Source of the DNA: Antarcticimicrobium sediminis
GTDB taxonomy: Bacteria > Pseudomonadota > Alphaproteobacteria > Rhodobacterales > Rhodobacteraceae
Assembly: GCF_004348975.1 (NCBI RefSeq)
Contig: NZ_SMFP01000005.1
Coordinates: forward strand, 186,001-250,000
Length of the DNA stretch: 64,000 nt
Direction of reading: 5' to 3'
Shown here: positions 35,720 to 45,744 of the stretch, in pieces
Numbering within the stretch: the stretch's first letter is position 1
Layout: every line of letters begins with the position of its first letter
The notes under the pieces: model-generated
Databases searched by the model: none
What the model was told of the DNA's origin: nothing
What the model saw: the letters and a program-made list of their open reading frames with translations, nothing else
Program-made: the position numbers and the translations under genes

Positions 35720-36916
35720 TCAGGTGACCCGCGACCGGGTCTGATATTTCTCATCGCGCCACAGCGCGTTGCCGATCACATCCTCGATGATCTCGGCGGC
35801 GGCGATCACGTCGCCCTCGTCGATGTAAAGCGGCGTAAAGCCAAAGCGCATGATGTCGGGGGCGCGGAAATCGCCGATCACGCCACGATCGATCAGCGCC
35901 TGAATCGCCGCATAGCCATGTTCGAACTTGAACGAGACCTGACTGCCCCGGATCGCGCCATCGCGCGGGGTCGCCAGTTCCAATTGCGGGCAACGGGCCT
36001 CGATCTCGACGATGAAGCGATCGGTCAGGGCCAGCGAGGCGGCGCGCAGATCCGCCATATCCACCCCGTCCCAAGCGGTCAGCGCCTGTTGCAGCACCGT
36101 CAATTGCAGGATCGGCGGCGTGCCCACCCGCAAGCGTTCGGTCGACATCGCGGGGCGATAGTGCCGCTCCATCGCGAAGGGCGCATCATGGCCGAGCCAG
36201 CCCGACAGCGCCGGTTGCACATCCTGCACGATATCCGGGCGTGCATAGATGAAGGCCGGCGCACCGGGGCCGCCATTGAGGTATTTATAGGAACACCCAA
36301 CCGCGAATTCGGCATTGCTGCCGGTCATATCCACCGGCACCGCACCGGCGCTATGGGCCAGATCCCAGATCATCACCGCGCCCGCGTCATGGGCCAGCTT
36401 GGTGATCGCATTCATGTCGTGCATCCGGCCTGTGCGGTAATCGACCTGCGTCAGCATCACCACCGCAACCTCATCTGTGATGGCCTCGGCCACCGCCTCG
36501 GGATCGGGCGCGCGCAATTCATAGCCCTGCCCCAACAGCCCGACCAACCCTTCGGCCATATACAGATCAGAGGGGAAGTTTCCATTGTCCGACAGGATCA
36601 CGCGGCGATCCGGGCGTATTTTCAACGCCGCCGCCAGCGCCTGATAGACCTTGATCGACAGCGTATCACCCGTGGCGACCGAGCCCGCCGGCGCGCCGAT
36701 CAATTCCCCGATCCGGTCCCCGACCACGCGCGGCAGATCCATCCAGCCAGCGCTGTTCCACGCCTTGATCAGCTCGCCGCCCCACTCGGCGCGCATCGCC
36801 TCGCTGACCCGCTCCACCGCGCCCTTCGGCAGCGGCCCCAGCGAGTTTCCGTCAAGATAGATAACCCCCTTGGGCAGATCGAACAGATCCTTCCGGGGCA
36901 ATGATGATTGGCTCAT
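35720..36916 (-). CDS. kynU: Kynureninase
   Basis: A 398-residue PLP enzyme that cleaves kynurenine to anthranilate and alanine. Visible features: YLDGNSLGPLPKGA at the N-terminus, IWDLAHSAGAVPVDM with the PLP-binding Asp, and the Schiff-base Lys in FAVGCSYKYLNGGPGAPAF. The ATG at 36916 begins the family-typical MSQSS...KDLFDLPKG; an earlier in-frame start adds 16 unlikely residues. It follows the tryptophan dioxygenase gene with one base between stop and start. Confidence 0.95.
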   Translation of the reverse strand: MSQSSLPRKDLFDLPKGVIYLDGNSLGPLPKGAVERVSEAMRAEWGGELIKAWNSAGWMDLPRVVGDRIGELIGAPAGSVATGDTLSIKVYQALAAALKIRPDRRVILSDNGNFPSDLYMAEGLVGLLGQGYELRAPDPEAVAEAITDEVAVVMLTQVDYRTGRMHDMNAITKLAHDAGAVMIWDLAHSAGAVPVDMTGSNAEFAVGCSYKYLNGGPGAPAFIYARPDIVQDVQPALSGWLGHDAPFAMERHYRPAMSTERLRVGTPPILQLTVLQQALTAWDGVDMADLRAASLALTDRFIVEIEARCPQLELATPRDGAIRGSQVSFKFEHGYAAIQALIDRGVIGDFRAPDIMRFGFTPLYIDEGDVIAAAEIIEDVIGNALWRDEKYQTRSRVT

Positions 36917-36917
36917 T

Positions 36918-37757
36918 CTACAGTTCTCCGCGCAAATGCCACAGTTCGGGAAACAGCTCCACATCCAGCATCCGGCGCAGATATTGCACCCCCGAGGTGC
37001 CGCCGGTGCCGCGTTTGAACCCGATCACCCGTTCCACCGTGGTGACATGGTTAAAGCGCCAGCGGCGGAAGTAGTCCTCCAGATCCATCAGCTTTTCAGC
37101 CAGCTCATAGAGCGTCCACCATTGCTCGACGTTCTCATAAACCTGTTTCCATTTCGCCTGCACCTCTGGCACGGCCTTGTGCGGCTGGTCCAACTGCGGT
37201 GCGGGAACTTTGGCGTCGGGCCCGTCGATGGTGGTGAACAAAAGCCGGATCACCTCGTCGTAAAAGCTGGGCCGGGCCAGTTCATCCGCCAGCAACTGAT
37301 GCACCTCGGGCACATGCTCATGGGGTTTGAGCATATTGGGATTCCGGTTGCCCAGAATGTATTCGATCATCCGGTACTGATAGGATTGGAACCCCGACGA
37401 CGGCCCAAGCGCATCGCGGAACTGGGTATAGTCCGCCGGTGTCATCGTGCGCAGCACATCCCAGGCGTTGTTGAGCTGCTCAAAAATGCGCGACACCCGC
37501 GCCAGCATCTTGAACGCCTGCGGCATCCGTCCCGCGTTCATCGCCACGCGCGCCGCCGCCATTTCGTGAATGGCCAGCTTCATCCACAGCTCGCTGGTCT
37601 GGTGCTGGATGATGAACAGCATCTCATCATGCGCGGTGCTCAGCGGGCGCTGCTGCTCCAGCAAGGTGTCGAGCCCAAGATAATCGCCATAGGACATGGC
37701 ATCGGCAAAGCTCATCTTGGCGCCCTCGGTACCGGGGTTATAGGCAGAGCCGGTCAT
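36918..37757 (-). CDS. kynA: Tryptophan 2,3-dioxygenase
   Basis: A 279-residue haem dioxygenase that opens the indole ring of tryptophan to N-formylkynurenine. The substrate/haem region [19 protein letters not shown] is near residue 50, and [11 protein letters not shown] near the C-terminus closes the active site. Length is normal. Its start overlaps the stop of the CoA-ligase gene upstream (ATGA), tying tryptophan breakdown to anthranilate activation in one message. Confidence 0.96.
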   Translation of the reverse strand: MTGSAYNPGTEGAKMSFADAMSYGDYLGLDTLLEQQRPLSTAHDEMLFIIQHQTSELWMKLAIHEMAAARVAMNAGRMPQAFKMLARVSRIFEQLNNAWDVLRTMTPADYTQFRDALGPSSGFQSYQYRMIEYILGNRNPNMLKPHEHVPEVHQLLADELARPSFYDEVIRLLFTTIDGPDAKVPAPQLDQPHKAVPEVQAKWKQVYENVEQWWTLYELAEKLMDLEDYFRRWRFNHVTTVERVIGFKRGTGGTSGVQYLRRMLDVELFPELWHLRGEL

Positions 37758-39373
37758 TCTGTTTCCTTCAGTCTGAAGCGTTGAATCTTGCCGGACTCGG
37801 TCTTGGGCAATTCCTTGGCGAAGACAACCGAGCGCGGGTACTTAAAGGGCGCGATCACCGCCTTGACGTGATCCTGCAGCACCTTGACCATCAAATCGCC
37901 CGGCAGATGGCCCGCGCCAAGAACCACATGCGCCTGCACGATCTGGCCGCGCGCCTCGTCGGGGGCGCCGATCACCGCGCATTCCAGCACCGCCTCATGC
38001 GCCAGCAGCGCCGCCTCGACCTCGGGCCCCGCGATGTTATAGCCCGACGACAGGATGATGTCGTCATTGCGCGCGGCAAAGTGAAAATAGCCGTCCTCGT
38101 CCTGAACAAAGGCATCCCCGGTGACGTTCCAACCGTTCTGGACATATTCAGCCTGCCGCTCGCCGTAAAGATAGCGACAGCCGGTCGGACCACGCACCGC
38201 AAGCCGCCCAACCTCACCGCGCGCCACCTCGGCCCCGTCCGGCCCGATGACCTTTGCCTCATAGCCGCTCACCGGTCGGCCGGTGCAGGCGGGCTTGTGG
38301 TCATCAAACCGGTTGGTAACAAAAATATGCAGCATCTCGGTCGCACCGATCCCGTCCAGCATCGGCTTGCCGGTCTGTTTGATCCAAGCGTCATAGACCG
38401 GCGCAGGCAAGGTTTCACCGGCCGAGACCGCAGCGCGCAGCGACGACAGATCGGCCCCCGCATCCATCGCCACCAACATCGCGCGATAGGCGGTCGGCGC
38501 GGTGAAACAGACGGTCGCCTTATATTTTTCGATGATCTCGATCATGTTGGGGGGCGAGGCGTTTTCCAACAAGGTCGCCGCCGCCCCGAACCGCAGCGGA
38601 AAGATCGCGAGCCCGCCAAGCCCAAAGGTAAAGGCCAGCGGCGGCGAGCCGATGAAGATATCCTCTGGCGTGACGTTCAGCACCTCTTTGGCATAGCCGT
38701 CGGCGATGATCAGCAGATCGCGGTGAAAATGCATCGTCCCCTTGGGCTCGCCGGTGGAACCCGAGGTAAATCCGATCAGCGCCACATCGTCCTGCGATGT
38801 TTCTACCGCGTCGAACTTTACCGGTTTTTGCAACGCCAGCCGATCCAGTTCCGCGTCGTGGTTCGAGGTGCCATCGAACCCCACCACGGTTTCCAGCACG
38901 TCGCTGCCCTTGGCGCAGGTGATCATCTCTTCCATCAGGCGGGTATCGCACAGCGCATGGGTGATCTGCGCCTTGTCGACGTATTTCGCCAACTCGCCCG
39001 CGCGCAGCATCGGCATGGTATTGATCACCACCGCCCCGGCCTTGGTTGCCGCCAGCCAGCAGGCCACCATCGCCGGGTTGTTGGCGGAGCGGATCATCAC
39101 CCGGTTGCCGGGCTTGACGCCGAAATCATCGACCAGCACATGCGCCAGACGGTTGGTCCAGTCGCTGAGCTCCTTATAGGTGCGCCGCCGCCCGTTGCCG
39201 ATCAGCGCGATATGATCGCCAAAGCCTTTCGCGACCATGGCGTCCGTCATCTCCACCGCAGCGTTCAGCCGGTCGGGATAGTCAAAGCCATCAAGCAACA
39301 GGTCAGGCCAGGTCTCTGGCGCCGGCAGGTTGTCGCGGCTGAACGTGTCGGTATGGGCAGATGGTCTGAGCAT
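37754..39373 (-). CDS. abmG: 2-aminobenzoate-CoA ligase
   Basis: A 539-residue AMP-forming ligase (P-loop [19 protein letters not shown] near 190; [10 protein letters not shown] near 330; [20 protein letters not shown] near 430; catalytic Lys in [12 protein letters not shown]). Sequence style and neighbours (2-aminobenzoyl-CoA monooxygenase/reductase, kynureninase) identify it as the anthranilate-activating enzyme, named abmG in Azoarcus evansii. It commits anthranilate to the CoA-thioester route. A benzoate or salicylate ligase is the alternative by sequence alone. Confidence 0.88.
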   Translation of the reverse strand: MLRPSAHTDTFSRDNLPAPETWPDLLLDGFDYPDRLNAAVEMTDAMVAKGFGDHIALIGNGRRRTYKELSDWTNRLAHVLVDDFGVKPGNRVMIRSANNPAMVACWLAATKAGAVVINTMPMLRAGELAKYVDKAQITHALCDTRLMEEMITCAKGSDVLETVVGFDGTSNHDAELDRLALQKPVKFDAVETSQDDVALIGFTSGSTGEPKGTMHFHRDLLIIADGYAKEVLNVTPEDIFIGSPPLAFTFGLGGLAIFPLRFGAAATLLENASPPNMIEIIEKYKATVCFTAPTAYRAMLVAMDAGADLSSLRAAVSAGETLPAPVYDAWIKQTGKPMLDGIGATEMLHIFVTNRFDDHKPACTGRPVSGYEAKVIGPDGAEVARGEVGRLAVRGPTGCRYLYGERQAEYVQNGWNVTGDAFVQDEDGYFHFAARNDDIILSSGYNIAGPEVEAALLAHEAVLECAVIGAPDEARGQIVQAHVVLGAGHLPGDLMVKVLQDHVKAVIAPFKYPRSVVFAKELPKTESGKIQRFRLKETE

Positions 39374-39448
39374 TGGGTCTTCCCTCTCCTGAATGGAACC
39401 GGGATCCGCCGTCTGGCGCGGCGTTCTCCCGGACCTGTTTTTCCTGTC

Positions 39449-40612
39449 TTAGCCTTGCTGAAACGCCCCAAGCGCCTGGCGCGCGATCACCACACGCTGC
39501 ACATCCGAGGCGCCCTCGTAAATGCGCAGGGCGCGGATGTCGCGATAAAGCCGCTCCACCGTCTCGCCCGAGCGCACCCCGTCGCCGCCGTGAAGCTGCA
39601 CCGCCTTGTCGATCACCAGTTGCGCATGATCGGTGGCGAACAGCTTGGCCATCGCCGCCTCTCGCGTGACCCGTGGCGCGCCGCTATCCTTGGTCCATGC
39701 GGCGCGGTATACCAGCAGCGCGGCGGCATCCACATCCAGCGCCATATCGGCGATATGCCCCTGCACCATCTGCAACTCGAACAGCGGCGCGCCTTGCACC
39801 TTGCGGCTGCTGACCCGCGCCAGCGCCTCGTCCAGCGCCCGGCGGGCAAACCCCAGCGCGGCGGCCGCAACGGTCGAGCGGAACACATCCAGCACCGACA
39901 TGGCGATCTTGAACCCGGCACCGGGCGCCCCCAGCAAAGCCGAGGCCGGAATGCGACACTCGGTGAAGCGCAGCGTCGCCAGCGGGTGCGGTGCGATCAC
40001 CTCCAGCCGCTCGGCGATCTCCAGCCCCGGCGTGTCCGCCGGCACGATAAAGGCCGACAACCCCTTGGCGCCGGGCGCCTCGCCGGTGCGGGCAAATACG
40101 GTATAGACATCCGCGATGCCGCCGTTCGAAATCCAGGTCTTCTCGCCGTTCAGAACATAGAAATCCCCGTCCCGCGTGGCGGTCATGGTCGAATTGGCAA
40201 CGTCCGAGCCCGAGGCCGGCTCGGTCAGCGCAAAGGCGGAAATCGCCTTGCCGGCCCGCGTCTGTGTCAGCCACTCGGCGCGCTGCTCCGGGGTCCCGAA
40301 CAGCGAAATCGCCCCGGTCCCCAACCCCTGCATCGCAAAGGCAAAATCAGCCAACCCGTCATGGCGCGCCAGCGTCTCGCGGATCAGGCACAGGCTGCGC
40401 ACGTCCAGCCCGGTGCCGGTCGCCGGATCAACGGCGGAATGGGTCAGGAACCCGGCCTCGCCCAGCCCGGTGACCAGCGCGCGGCAGGCAGCATCGGTAT
40501 CGCCGTGATCGATGGCGGCGAGATGCGTGCCCGCCCAAGTCTCCAGCGCCTCGGACAGCGCGGCATGGCGCGGTTCGAAAAACGGCCAGCTCAGAAAACT
40601 GCGGTCAGACAT
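39449..40612 (-). CDS. Acyl-CoA dehydrogenase
   Basis: A 387-residue flavoprotein. Motifs: [17 protein letters not shown] near 130, [16 protein letters not shown] near 165 and, at the end, [35 protein letters not shown] with the catalytic Glu in YEGAS. It probably oxidises the alicyclic or ring-opened CoA ester after the monooxygenase/reductase step. The ATG at 40612 has an AGGAGAG site; a longer in-frame reading runs through the hairpin spacer and was rejected. Confidence 0.9.
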   Translation of the reverse strand: MSDRSFLSWPFFEPRHAALSEALETWAGTHLAAIDHGDTDAACRALVTGLGEAGFLTHSAVDPATGTGLDVRSLCLIRETLARHDGLADFAFAMQGLGTGAISLFGTPEQRAEWLTQTRAGKAISAFALTEPASGSDVANSTMTATRDGDFYVLNGEKTWISNGGIADVYTVFARTGEAPGAKGLSAFIVPADTPGLEIAERLEVIAPHPLATLRFTECRIPASALLGAPGAGFKIAMSVLDVFRSTVAAAALGFARRALDEALARVSSRKVQGAPLFELQMVQGHIADMALDVDAAALLVYRAAWTKDSGAPRVTREAAMAKLFATDHAQLVIDKAVQLHGGDGVRSGETVERLYRDIRALRIYEGASDVQRVVIARQALGAFQQG

Positions 40613-40627
40613 TCGGGATCTCTCCTG

Positions 40628-40662
40628 CTTCTTCTTGGTCAAAATACTCCCGCCGGAGGCAC
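40628..40662 (-). terminator. Short hairpin with T-rich tail inside the operon
   Basis: On the minus strand GCCTCCGGCGGGAG forms a short stem-loop followed by TATTTT, in the 95-base gap between the hydratase and acyl-CoA dehydrogenase genes. A second hairpin (GCCCGG/CCGGGC) lies just upstream. From memory, very similar GC-hairpin plus TATTTT elements recur between genes in Rhodobacteraceae, so it may be a dispersed element or attenuator. Confidence 0.35.
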
Positions 40663-40707
40663 CCGCCCCCGACGACAGGCCCGGCCCTTGCCGGACCGGG
40701 CGCTGGC

Positions 40708-41508
40708 TCAATCGCCCTCAAAGACGGGTTTTTCCTTGGCGACAAAGGCATGATAGGCGCGGTGGAAATCCTGCCCCTGCATACAGATCGCCTGCGCCTG
40801 CGCCTCGGCTTCGATCGCTTGATCCAGCCCCATCGACCATTCCTGCGCCAGCATGGTCTTGGTCATCATATTGGCGAAATTCGGTCCCGACGCGATGCGC
40901 GCGGCCATCTTCTGCGCCGTCGCGTCCAGTTCATCCGCCGAAACGACGCTGTTGAAAAAGCCCCAGGCGTGGCCCTCCTCTGCGCTCATCGCGCGGCCCA
41001 GATACAACAGTTCGGCAGCCCGGCCCTGACCGATCAGGCGCGGCAGGATCGCGCAGGCGCCCATGTCACAGCCCGCCAGCCCGACCCGGTTGAACAGGAA
41101 TGCCACCTTCGCCTCGGGCGTTGCCACCCGCAGATCGGACGCCATCGCGATGATCGCCCCGGCCCCGGCACAGATGCCGTCCACGGCGGCGATAATCGGC
41201 TTGCCGCAGTTTTGCATCGACTTGACCAAGTCCCCGGTCATCCGGGTAAAGGTCAAAAGTTGTTTCATCGTCATCTTGGTCAGCGGCCCGATGATGTCAT
41301 GCACATCCCCGCCCGAGCTGAAATTGCCGCCGTTCGAGGTGAACACCACCGCCTTGACCTCGTCATCATAGTGCAGGTCACGGAACCAGTCGCGCAATTC
41401 GGCATAGCTGTCGAAGGTCAACGGGTTTTTCCGCTCGGGCCGGTCCAGCGCGATGGTCGCGATGCCGTCTTTGATCTCGCATTTGAAATGCTGCACGTCG
41501 CTGCGCAT
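40708..41508 (-). CDS. Enoyl-CoA hydratase/isomerase family protein
   Basis: A 266-residue crotonase-fold enzyme. The oxyanion-hole regions are [16 protein letters not shown] and [19 protein letters not shown], followed by [21 protein letters not shown] with a plausible active-site position. It acts on CoA esters in the 2-aminobenzoyl-CoA branch, for hydration or hydrolytic ring opening. Two bases separate it from the MarR gene upstream. Confidence 0.9.
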   Translation of the reverse strand: MRSDVQHFKCEIKDGIATIALDRPERKNPLTFDSYAELRDWFRDLHYDDEVKAVVFTSNGGNFSSGGDVHDIIGPLTKMTMKQLLTFTRMTGDLVKSMQNCGKPIIAAVDGICAGAGAIIAMASDLRVATPEAKVAFLFNRVGLAGCDMGACAILPRLIGQGRAAELLYLGRAMSAEEGHAWGFFNSVVSADELDATAQKMAARIASGPNFANMMTKTMLAQEWSMGLDQAIEAEAQAQAICMQGQDFHRAYHAFVAKEKPVFEGD

Positions 41509-41510
41509 GG

Positions 41511-41993
41511 TCAGTCTTTCTCCTCAAGTGTGTCGTTCAAATAATCAAGCCGGCGGATCATGCCCTCGACATCGTCGCCGTTGAGCCGATCCAGCATATC
41601 GTTGATCCAGTGTTCATGCGCCACCGCCTGCTCGGCAAAGGCGGTTTCGCCCTTGGGCGTCAGCCGCACCAGCGATGCACGCCGGTCCCCCGGCACCGCA
41701 ACGCGCAACGCCAGCCCCTCTTCGGCCAGCCGGTCGACAATGCCGGTGACATTGCCGTTCGACACTCGCAGCATGCCCGAGATCTGCGACATTTTCAGCC
41801 CGTCCGGGCTGCGCGCCAGCGCCGACATCACGTCAAAACGCGGCAGCGTCGATTGATAGTCCTCGCGCAGGCGGCGCCGGATCTGGTCTTCGATCTGGTT
41901 GGAGGCCTTGAGCAGCTTGAGCCACAGCCGCAACCTCATCTTGGACAGCGGCTCTTGCCCCCCGGAGGCAACGGAGTGCGATTGCGGTGTCAT
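41511..41993 (-). CDS. MarR family regulator within the anthranilate operon
   Basis: A 160-residue MarR protein ([40 protein letters not shown] and wing [17 protein letters not shown]). It is encoded inside the operon it probably controls, as for MarR regulators of other CoA-dependent aromatic pathways that sense an aryl-CoA. It overlaps the SDR gene by four bases. The candidate target is the promoter upstream of 45036. Confidence 0.88.
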   Translation of the reverse strand: MTPQSHSVASGGQEPLSKMRLRLWLKLLKASNQIEDQIRRRLREDYQSTLPRFDVMSALARSPDGLKMSQISGMLRVSNGNVTGIVDRLAEEGLALRVAVPGDRRASLVRLTPKGETAFAEQAVAHEHWINDMLDRLNGDDVEGMIRRLDYLNDTLEEKD

Positions 41994-42733
41994 GTCTCCC
42001 CCCCCGAAATGCTGAGCGCATGGCCATTGACCGAGCGCGCCGCGTCAGAACACAGCCACAGCGCGGCACCGGCCACTTCATCGGTCTGGATGAACCGCTT
42101 TTGCGGGTTGCCCGATTTCAGAGATTTTGCCGCCTGCTCCGCGCTCATGCCAGTGGTTTCGACGATATTGTCGATCGAACGCTCCAACAGCGGCGTTTCG
42201 ATGAATCCGGGGCACAGGGCGTTGACCGTGATCCCGGTCGCGGCCAATTCCACCGACAGCGCCCGCGTCAGGCCCAGAACCCCGTGCTTGGCCGCGCAAT
42301 AGGCCGCCACGTAAGGGTAGCCTTTCTGTGCTGCGGTCGAGGCCACGGCGATCATCCGGCCCCAGCCCGCCGCCTTCATGTCCGGCAGCGCCGCCTGCCA
42401 GCAATTCGACACCCCGACCAGATTGACCGCCAACATCGAATTCAGATGCTCTGGCGTCATCTTGGCAAAGGGCACGCTGTCGGCGGCGCCCGCGTTGGCC
42501 ACCATGATCGAGATCGGCCCATGTTGCGCGCGCGCGGCGGCGAAGGCGGCCTGAACAGAGGCCGCATCCGTCACATCACACAGCTGATAGGGCAGCCCCT
42601 GCGCCTTGAGCGGTGCCTCGGAGCGGCCCATGATCGTGACCTGCGCCCCGGCCTCGGCCAGGGTGCGGGCGACATCCGCCCCCACCCCGGTGCCGCCACC
42701 GGTGACAACGGCATGTTTGCCCGCGAGGCTCAT
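41990..42733 (-). CDS. Short-chain dehydrogenase/reductase
   Basis: A 247-residue classical [15 protein letters not shown] near 10, VANAGAAD near 85, the catalytic Ser in [10 protein letters not shown] and [11 protein letters not shown], with a C-terminal SGGET typical of 3-hydroxyacyl-CoA dehydrogenase-like SDRs. It is placed directly after the monooxygenase/reductase gene, so oxidation of a hydroxyl on the dearomatised ring or of a beta-hydroxyacyl-CoA is expected. It is coupled by ATGA overlaps on both sides. Confidence 0.88.
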   Translation of the reverse strand: MSLAGKHAVVTGGGTGVGADVARTLAEAGAQVTIMGRSEAPLKAQGLPYQLCDVTDAASVQAAFAAARAQHGPISIMVANAGAADSVPFAKMTPEHLNSMLAVNLVGVSNCWQAALPDMKAAGWGRMIAVASTAAQKGYPYVAAYCAAKHGVLGLTRALSVELAATGITVNALCPGFIETPLLERSIDNIVETTGMSAEQAAKSLKSGNPQKRFIQTDEVAGAALWLCSDAARSVNGHALSISGGET

Positions 42734-45036
42734 ACCTTCATCGCCGCTTCTGCTTCGCGCTCACGTTCGGCCAGACGCCAGATCATATCGCGACCGGCGC
42801 GATAGGCATCGGGCCAGACCGCATGGCGATCGCCCAGTTGCGCGCCCGCATGCAGCGTCCAATAGGGATCAGCCAGATGCGCCCGCGCCAGACAGACCAG
42901 ATCCGCCCGGCCCGCCATCAGGATCGAGTTGACGTGGTCGGCCTCATAGATATTGCCCACGGCCATGGTCTTGATCCCGGTCTCGTTGCGGATGCGATCC
43001 GAGAACGGCACCTGGAACATACGGCCATAGACCGGTTGTTCGTCCGACATGGTCTGCCCGGCAGAGACGTCGATGATATCCACGCCCGCCGCGTCAAACG
43101 CCTTGGCGATCTCCACCGCATCTTCGGGCAGGTTGCCCTCCTCCCCGACCCAGTCATGGGCCGAGATCCGCACCGACATCGGCTTGGCCTGCGGCCAGAC
43201 CGCCCGCATCGCCTTGAACACTTCGAGCGGAAAGCGCAGCCGGTTTTCAAGGCTGCCGCCGTATTCGTCGCTGCGTTTGTTGGTTGCCGGCGACAGGAAG
43301 GAGCCGATCAGATAGCCGTGGGCGGCGTGAAATTCGATCATGTCGAACCCGGCCCGCTCGGCCATTTCAGCCGCCGCGACGAACTGATCGCGCACCATGT
43401 CCATATCGGCGCGGGTCATTTCACGCGGGGTTTGGCTGGCGGGTTTATAGGGCAACGGCGAGGGCGCGATAAGATCCCAGTTGCCCTGCGGCAGCGGCGC
43501 GTCGATGCCGCCATCCCAAGGCACACAGGTCGATGCCTTGCGGCCCGCATGTCCGATCTGGCAGCACATCTTGGCCAGCGTTTCCGCGTGTACGAAATCG
43601 GTCAGACGTTTCCACGCCGCCTCATGCTCGGGCGCATAAAGGCCGGGGCATCCGGGCGTGATCCGCCCCTCCGGGCTGATACAGGTCATCTCGGTATAGA
43701 CCAGCGCCGCGCCGCCCTTGGCACGTTCGGAATAATGGCCGAAATGCCAGTCGGTCGGGCAGCCATCCACCGCCTTGTACTGCGCCATGGGCGAGACAAC
43801 GATGCGGTCGATCAGGTCCATCTCGCGCAGTTTGAACGGCGCGAACATCGGCGCACGCACCGGCGCGTCCTCGGGGACACCGGCGTGAACCTGAAACCAT
43901 TTCTCGGCCGATTCCAGCCATTTGGGATCGCGCAGACGCAGGTTTTCATGGGAAATCCGCTGCGACCGGGTCAACAGGGAATAGTTGAACTGAACCGGGT
44001 CCAGATCGAGATAGCGCTCGACCTCCTCGAACCACTCCAGCGAATTGCGCGCTGCCGATTGCAGCCGCAGAACCTCGACCCGCCGCTCTTCCTGATAGCG
44101 CTCAAAAGCGGCCTCAAGCGTGGGTTCCGTATGCACGTAGTTGGCTAGGGCAATGGCACTGTCAAACGCCAGACGAGAGCCCGACCCGATCGAGAAATGC
44201 GCCGTGGCCGAGGCATCGCCCAGCAACACGACATTCTCGTGATACCATTTTTCGCACAATACCCGGGGGAAGTTGATCCAGACCGCCGAGCCGCGCAGAT
44301 GGTCGGCGTTCGACATCAGCTTGTGTCCGCCCAGATGATCCTCGAACACCTTGCGGCAGGTCTCGACGATCTCTTCCTTGCTCATATCCTCAAAGCCGAA
44401 ATTTTCCCAGGTCTGCTGCGAACATTCGACGATGAAGGTCGCGGTCTTGTCATCGAATTGATAGGCATGCGCCCAGATCCAGCCGTGCTGGGTCTTTTCA
44501 AAGATAAAGGTAAAGGCATCATCAAACCGCTGATGTGTGCCCAACCAGATGAACTTGCATTTGCGGGTGTCGATATCGGGTTTGAAATACTCGGCGTATT
44601 CGGTGCGCACGCGGGAATTCAGCCCATCACAGGCCACCACCAGATCATAATCGTGCCGAAGGGATTCGGCAGTGTCGAACTCGGTCTCGAACCGTAGATC
44701 GACGCCCAACTCGCGGGCCCGATCCTGCAACAGGACCAGCATCTGTTTGCGACCGATCCCGGCGAACCCATGTCCGCCCGACACATTGCGCACGCCATCA
44801 TGCACCACCGCGACATCATCCCAATAGGCGAAATGATCGCGGATGGATTCGGCGCTGACCGGATCATTCACGCGCAGGTTTTCCAGCGCATCATCGGACA
44901 GAACCACGCCCCAGCCGAACGTATCATTGGCGCGGTTGCGCTCGAACAACACGACCTCATGGCTCGGGTCGCGCAGCTTCATCGAAATCGCGAAATAGAG
45001 CCCTGCCGGCCCCCCACCCAAACACGCAATACGCAT
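42730..45036 (-). CDS. abmA: 2-aminobenzoyl-CoA monooxygenase/reductase (FAD monooxygenase-OYE fusion)
   Basis: A 768-residue two-domain flavoprotein. Residues 1 to about 385 are a single-component FAD monooxygenase ([49 protein letters not shown]). From about 395 an Old Yellow Enzyme domain follows ([13 protein letters not shown]-like [39 protein letters not shown]). This fusion hydroxylates and then hydrides an aminobenzoyl- or salicylyl-CoA, removing aromaticity. The anthranilate-CoA ligase and kynureninase in the operon favour 2-aminobenzoyl-CoA. It is the first gene of the operon. Confidence 0.9.
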   Translation of the reverse strand: MRIACLGGGPAGLYFAISMKLRDPSHEVVLFERNRANDTFGWGVVLSDDALENLRVNDPVSAESIRDHFAYWDDVAVVHDGVRNVSGGHGFAGIGRKQMLVLLQDRARELGVDLRFETEFDTAESLRHDYDLVVACDGLNSRVRTEYAEYFKPDIDTRKCKFIWLGTHQRFDDAFTFIFEKTQHGWIWAHAYQFDDKTATFIVECSQQTWENFGFEDMSKEEIVETCRKVFEDHLGGHKLMSNADHLRGSAVWINFPRVLCEKWYHENVVLLGDASATAHFSIGSGSRLAFDSAIALANYVHTEPTLEAAFERYQEERRVEVLRLQSAARNSLEWFEEVERYLDLDPVQFNYSLLTRSQRISHENLRLRDPKWLESAEKWFQVHAGVPEDAPVRAPMFAPFKLREMDLIDRIVVSPMAQYKAVDGCPTDWHFGHYSERAKGGAALVYTEMTCISPEGRITPGCPGLYAPEHEAAWKRLTDFVHAETLAKMCCQIGHAGRKASTCVPWDGGIDAPLPQGNWDLIAPSPLPYKPASQTPREMTRADMDMVRDQFVAAAEMAERAGFDMIEFHAAHGYLIGSFLSPATNKRSDEYGGSLENRLRFPLEVFKAMRAVWPQAKPMSVRISAHDWVGEEGNLPEDAVEIAKAFDAAGVDIIDVSAGQTMSDEQPVYGRMFQVPFSDRIRNETGIKTMAVGNIYEADHVNSILMAGRADLVCLARAHLADPYWTLHAGAQLGDRHAVWPDAYRAGRDMIWRLAEREREAEAAMKV

Positions 45037-45128
45037 GAGGTCATTCTCCTATGGCTGTTTTCCAATGGCCGAACACCCGACCGTTGAGGAGAGGCTAGCG
45101 TGAGTCGAAATTTCCTTCAAGCTTAAAC

Positions 45129-45157
45129 ATTATATACATCAAACATCACTGATTGAA
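45129..45157 (-). promoter_or_regulatory. Candidate promoter of the tryptophan/anthranilate operon
   Basis: On the minus strand a consensus -10 TATAAT (45134-45129) is preceded at 17 bases by a weak -35 TTCAAT (45157-45152), about 93 bases before the first ATG. An imperfect AT-rich palindrome (TTCAAGCTTAAA) lies at the expected start point and may bind the operon's MarR protein. Confidence 0.45.
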
Positions 45158-45292
45158 CTTTCAAACAGACCATTTCAGACCTGCCTAAAAGGCGCACGCC
45201 GGTGCCACGCCCCTGAATCCGCTAGCGGGGCGCAGCAGCAGATATTGCAGACGCGATTGGCAAAGCGCCGTAGGTCGGGATAAGACCGGGAT

Positions 45293-45634
45293 ATGTCCGA
45301 TCCGATTTCAACCATCCGCAATCTTGGCCCCGCGTCCGAGCAAAGCTTTGCGCGCGCCGGGATCCACACGGCTGACGCATTGCGCGCGCTTGGGGCCGAT
45401 GCGGCCTATGCGCGGCTGCTGGCAGCGGGCACCCGGCCCCACTTCATCGGATACTATGCGCTTGTCATGGGGCTGCAGGGCCGCCCCTGGAATGATTGCC
45501 AGGGCGACGAAAAGGCGGCGCTGCGCCGTCGTTTTGACGCGATCCGGTCTGCGAGCAAGGGCGGCGCAGATCCCGCCCGCAGCGCGCTTGAGGCCGCGCT
45601 CGACGCCATCGGGGTGATCGAAAGGCGGCGCTGA
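45293..45634 (+). CDS. TfoX C-terminal domain protein
   Basis: A 113-residue protein consisting of a TfoX_C helix-hairpin-helix-like domain (IRNLGPASEQSFARAGIHTADALRALGADAAYARLL; MGLQGRPWNDC). It lacks the TfoX N-terminal domain found in Sxy-type competence regulators, so a competence role should not be assumed. It stands alone, divergent from the anthranilate operon. Confidence 0.85.
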   Translation: MSDPISTIRNLGPASEQSFARAGIHTADALRALGADAAYARLLAAGTRPHFIGYYALVMGLQGRPWNDCQGDEKAALRRRFDAIRSASKGGADPARSALEAALDAIGVIERRR

Positions 45635-45664
45635 CCCAGCGGGTCGCGACAGAAACCGAAACAC

Positions 45665-45702
45665 AAAAAAAGGCGGCCCGGACACCCGGACCACCCTTTC
45701 TC
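45665..45702. terminator. Possible terminator between convergent genes
   Basis: An imperfect hairpin (AAAGGCGGCCCGG against CCGGACCACCCTTT) is followed by TCTCTTTT on the plus strand and by an AAAAAAA run on the other side, which is a T-run on the minus strand. It lies between the convergent tfoX-like and acyl-CoA synthetase genes. Confidence 0.5.
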
Positions 45703-45744
45703 TTTTCGACGACTTTTGACGCCTATTCAACTCCGCGCGAGAGC

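Noticed and set aside
37781-40753. 990-codon open frame on the plus strand
   Set aside because: Antisense to the 2-aminobenzoate-CoA ligase and acyl-CoA dehydrogenase genes, and it crosses the gap between them. The product is an Arg/His/Gln-rich shadow with no domain.
45293-45634. Competence regulator TfoX/Sxy
   Set aside because: Only the C-terminal domain is present and no competence genes are near, so the regulatory role is not supported.
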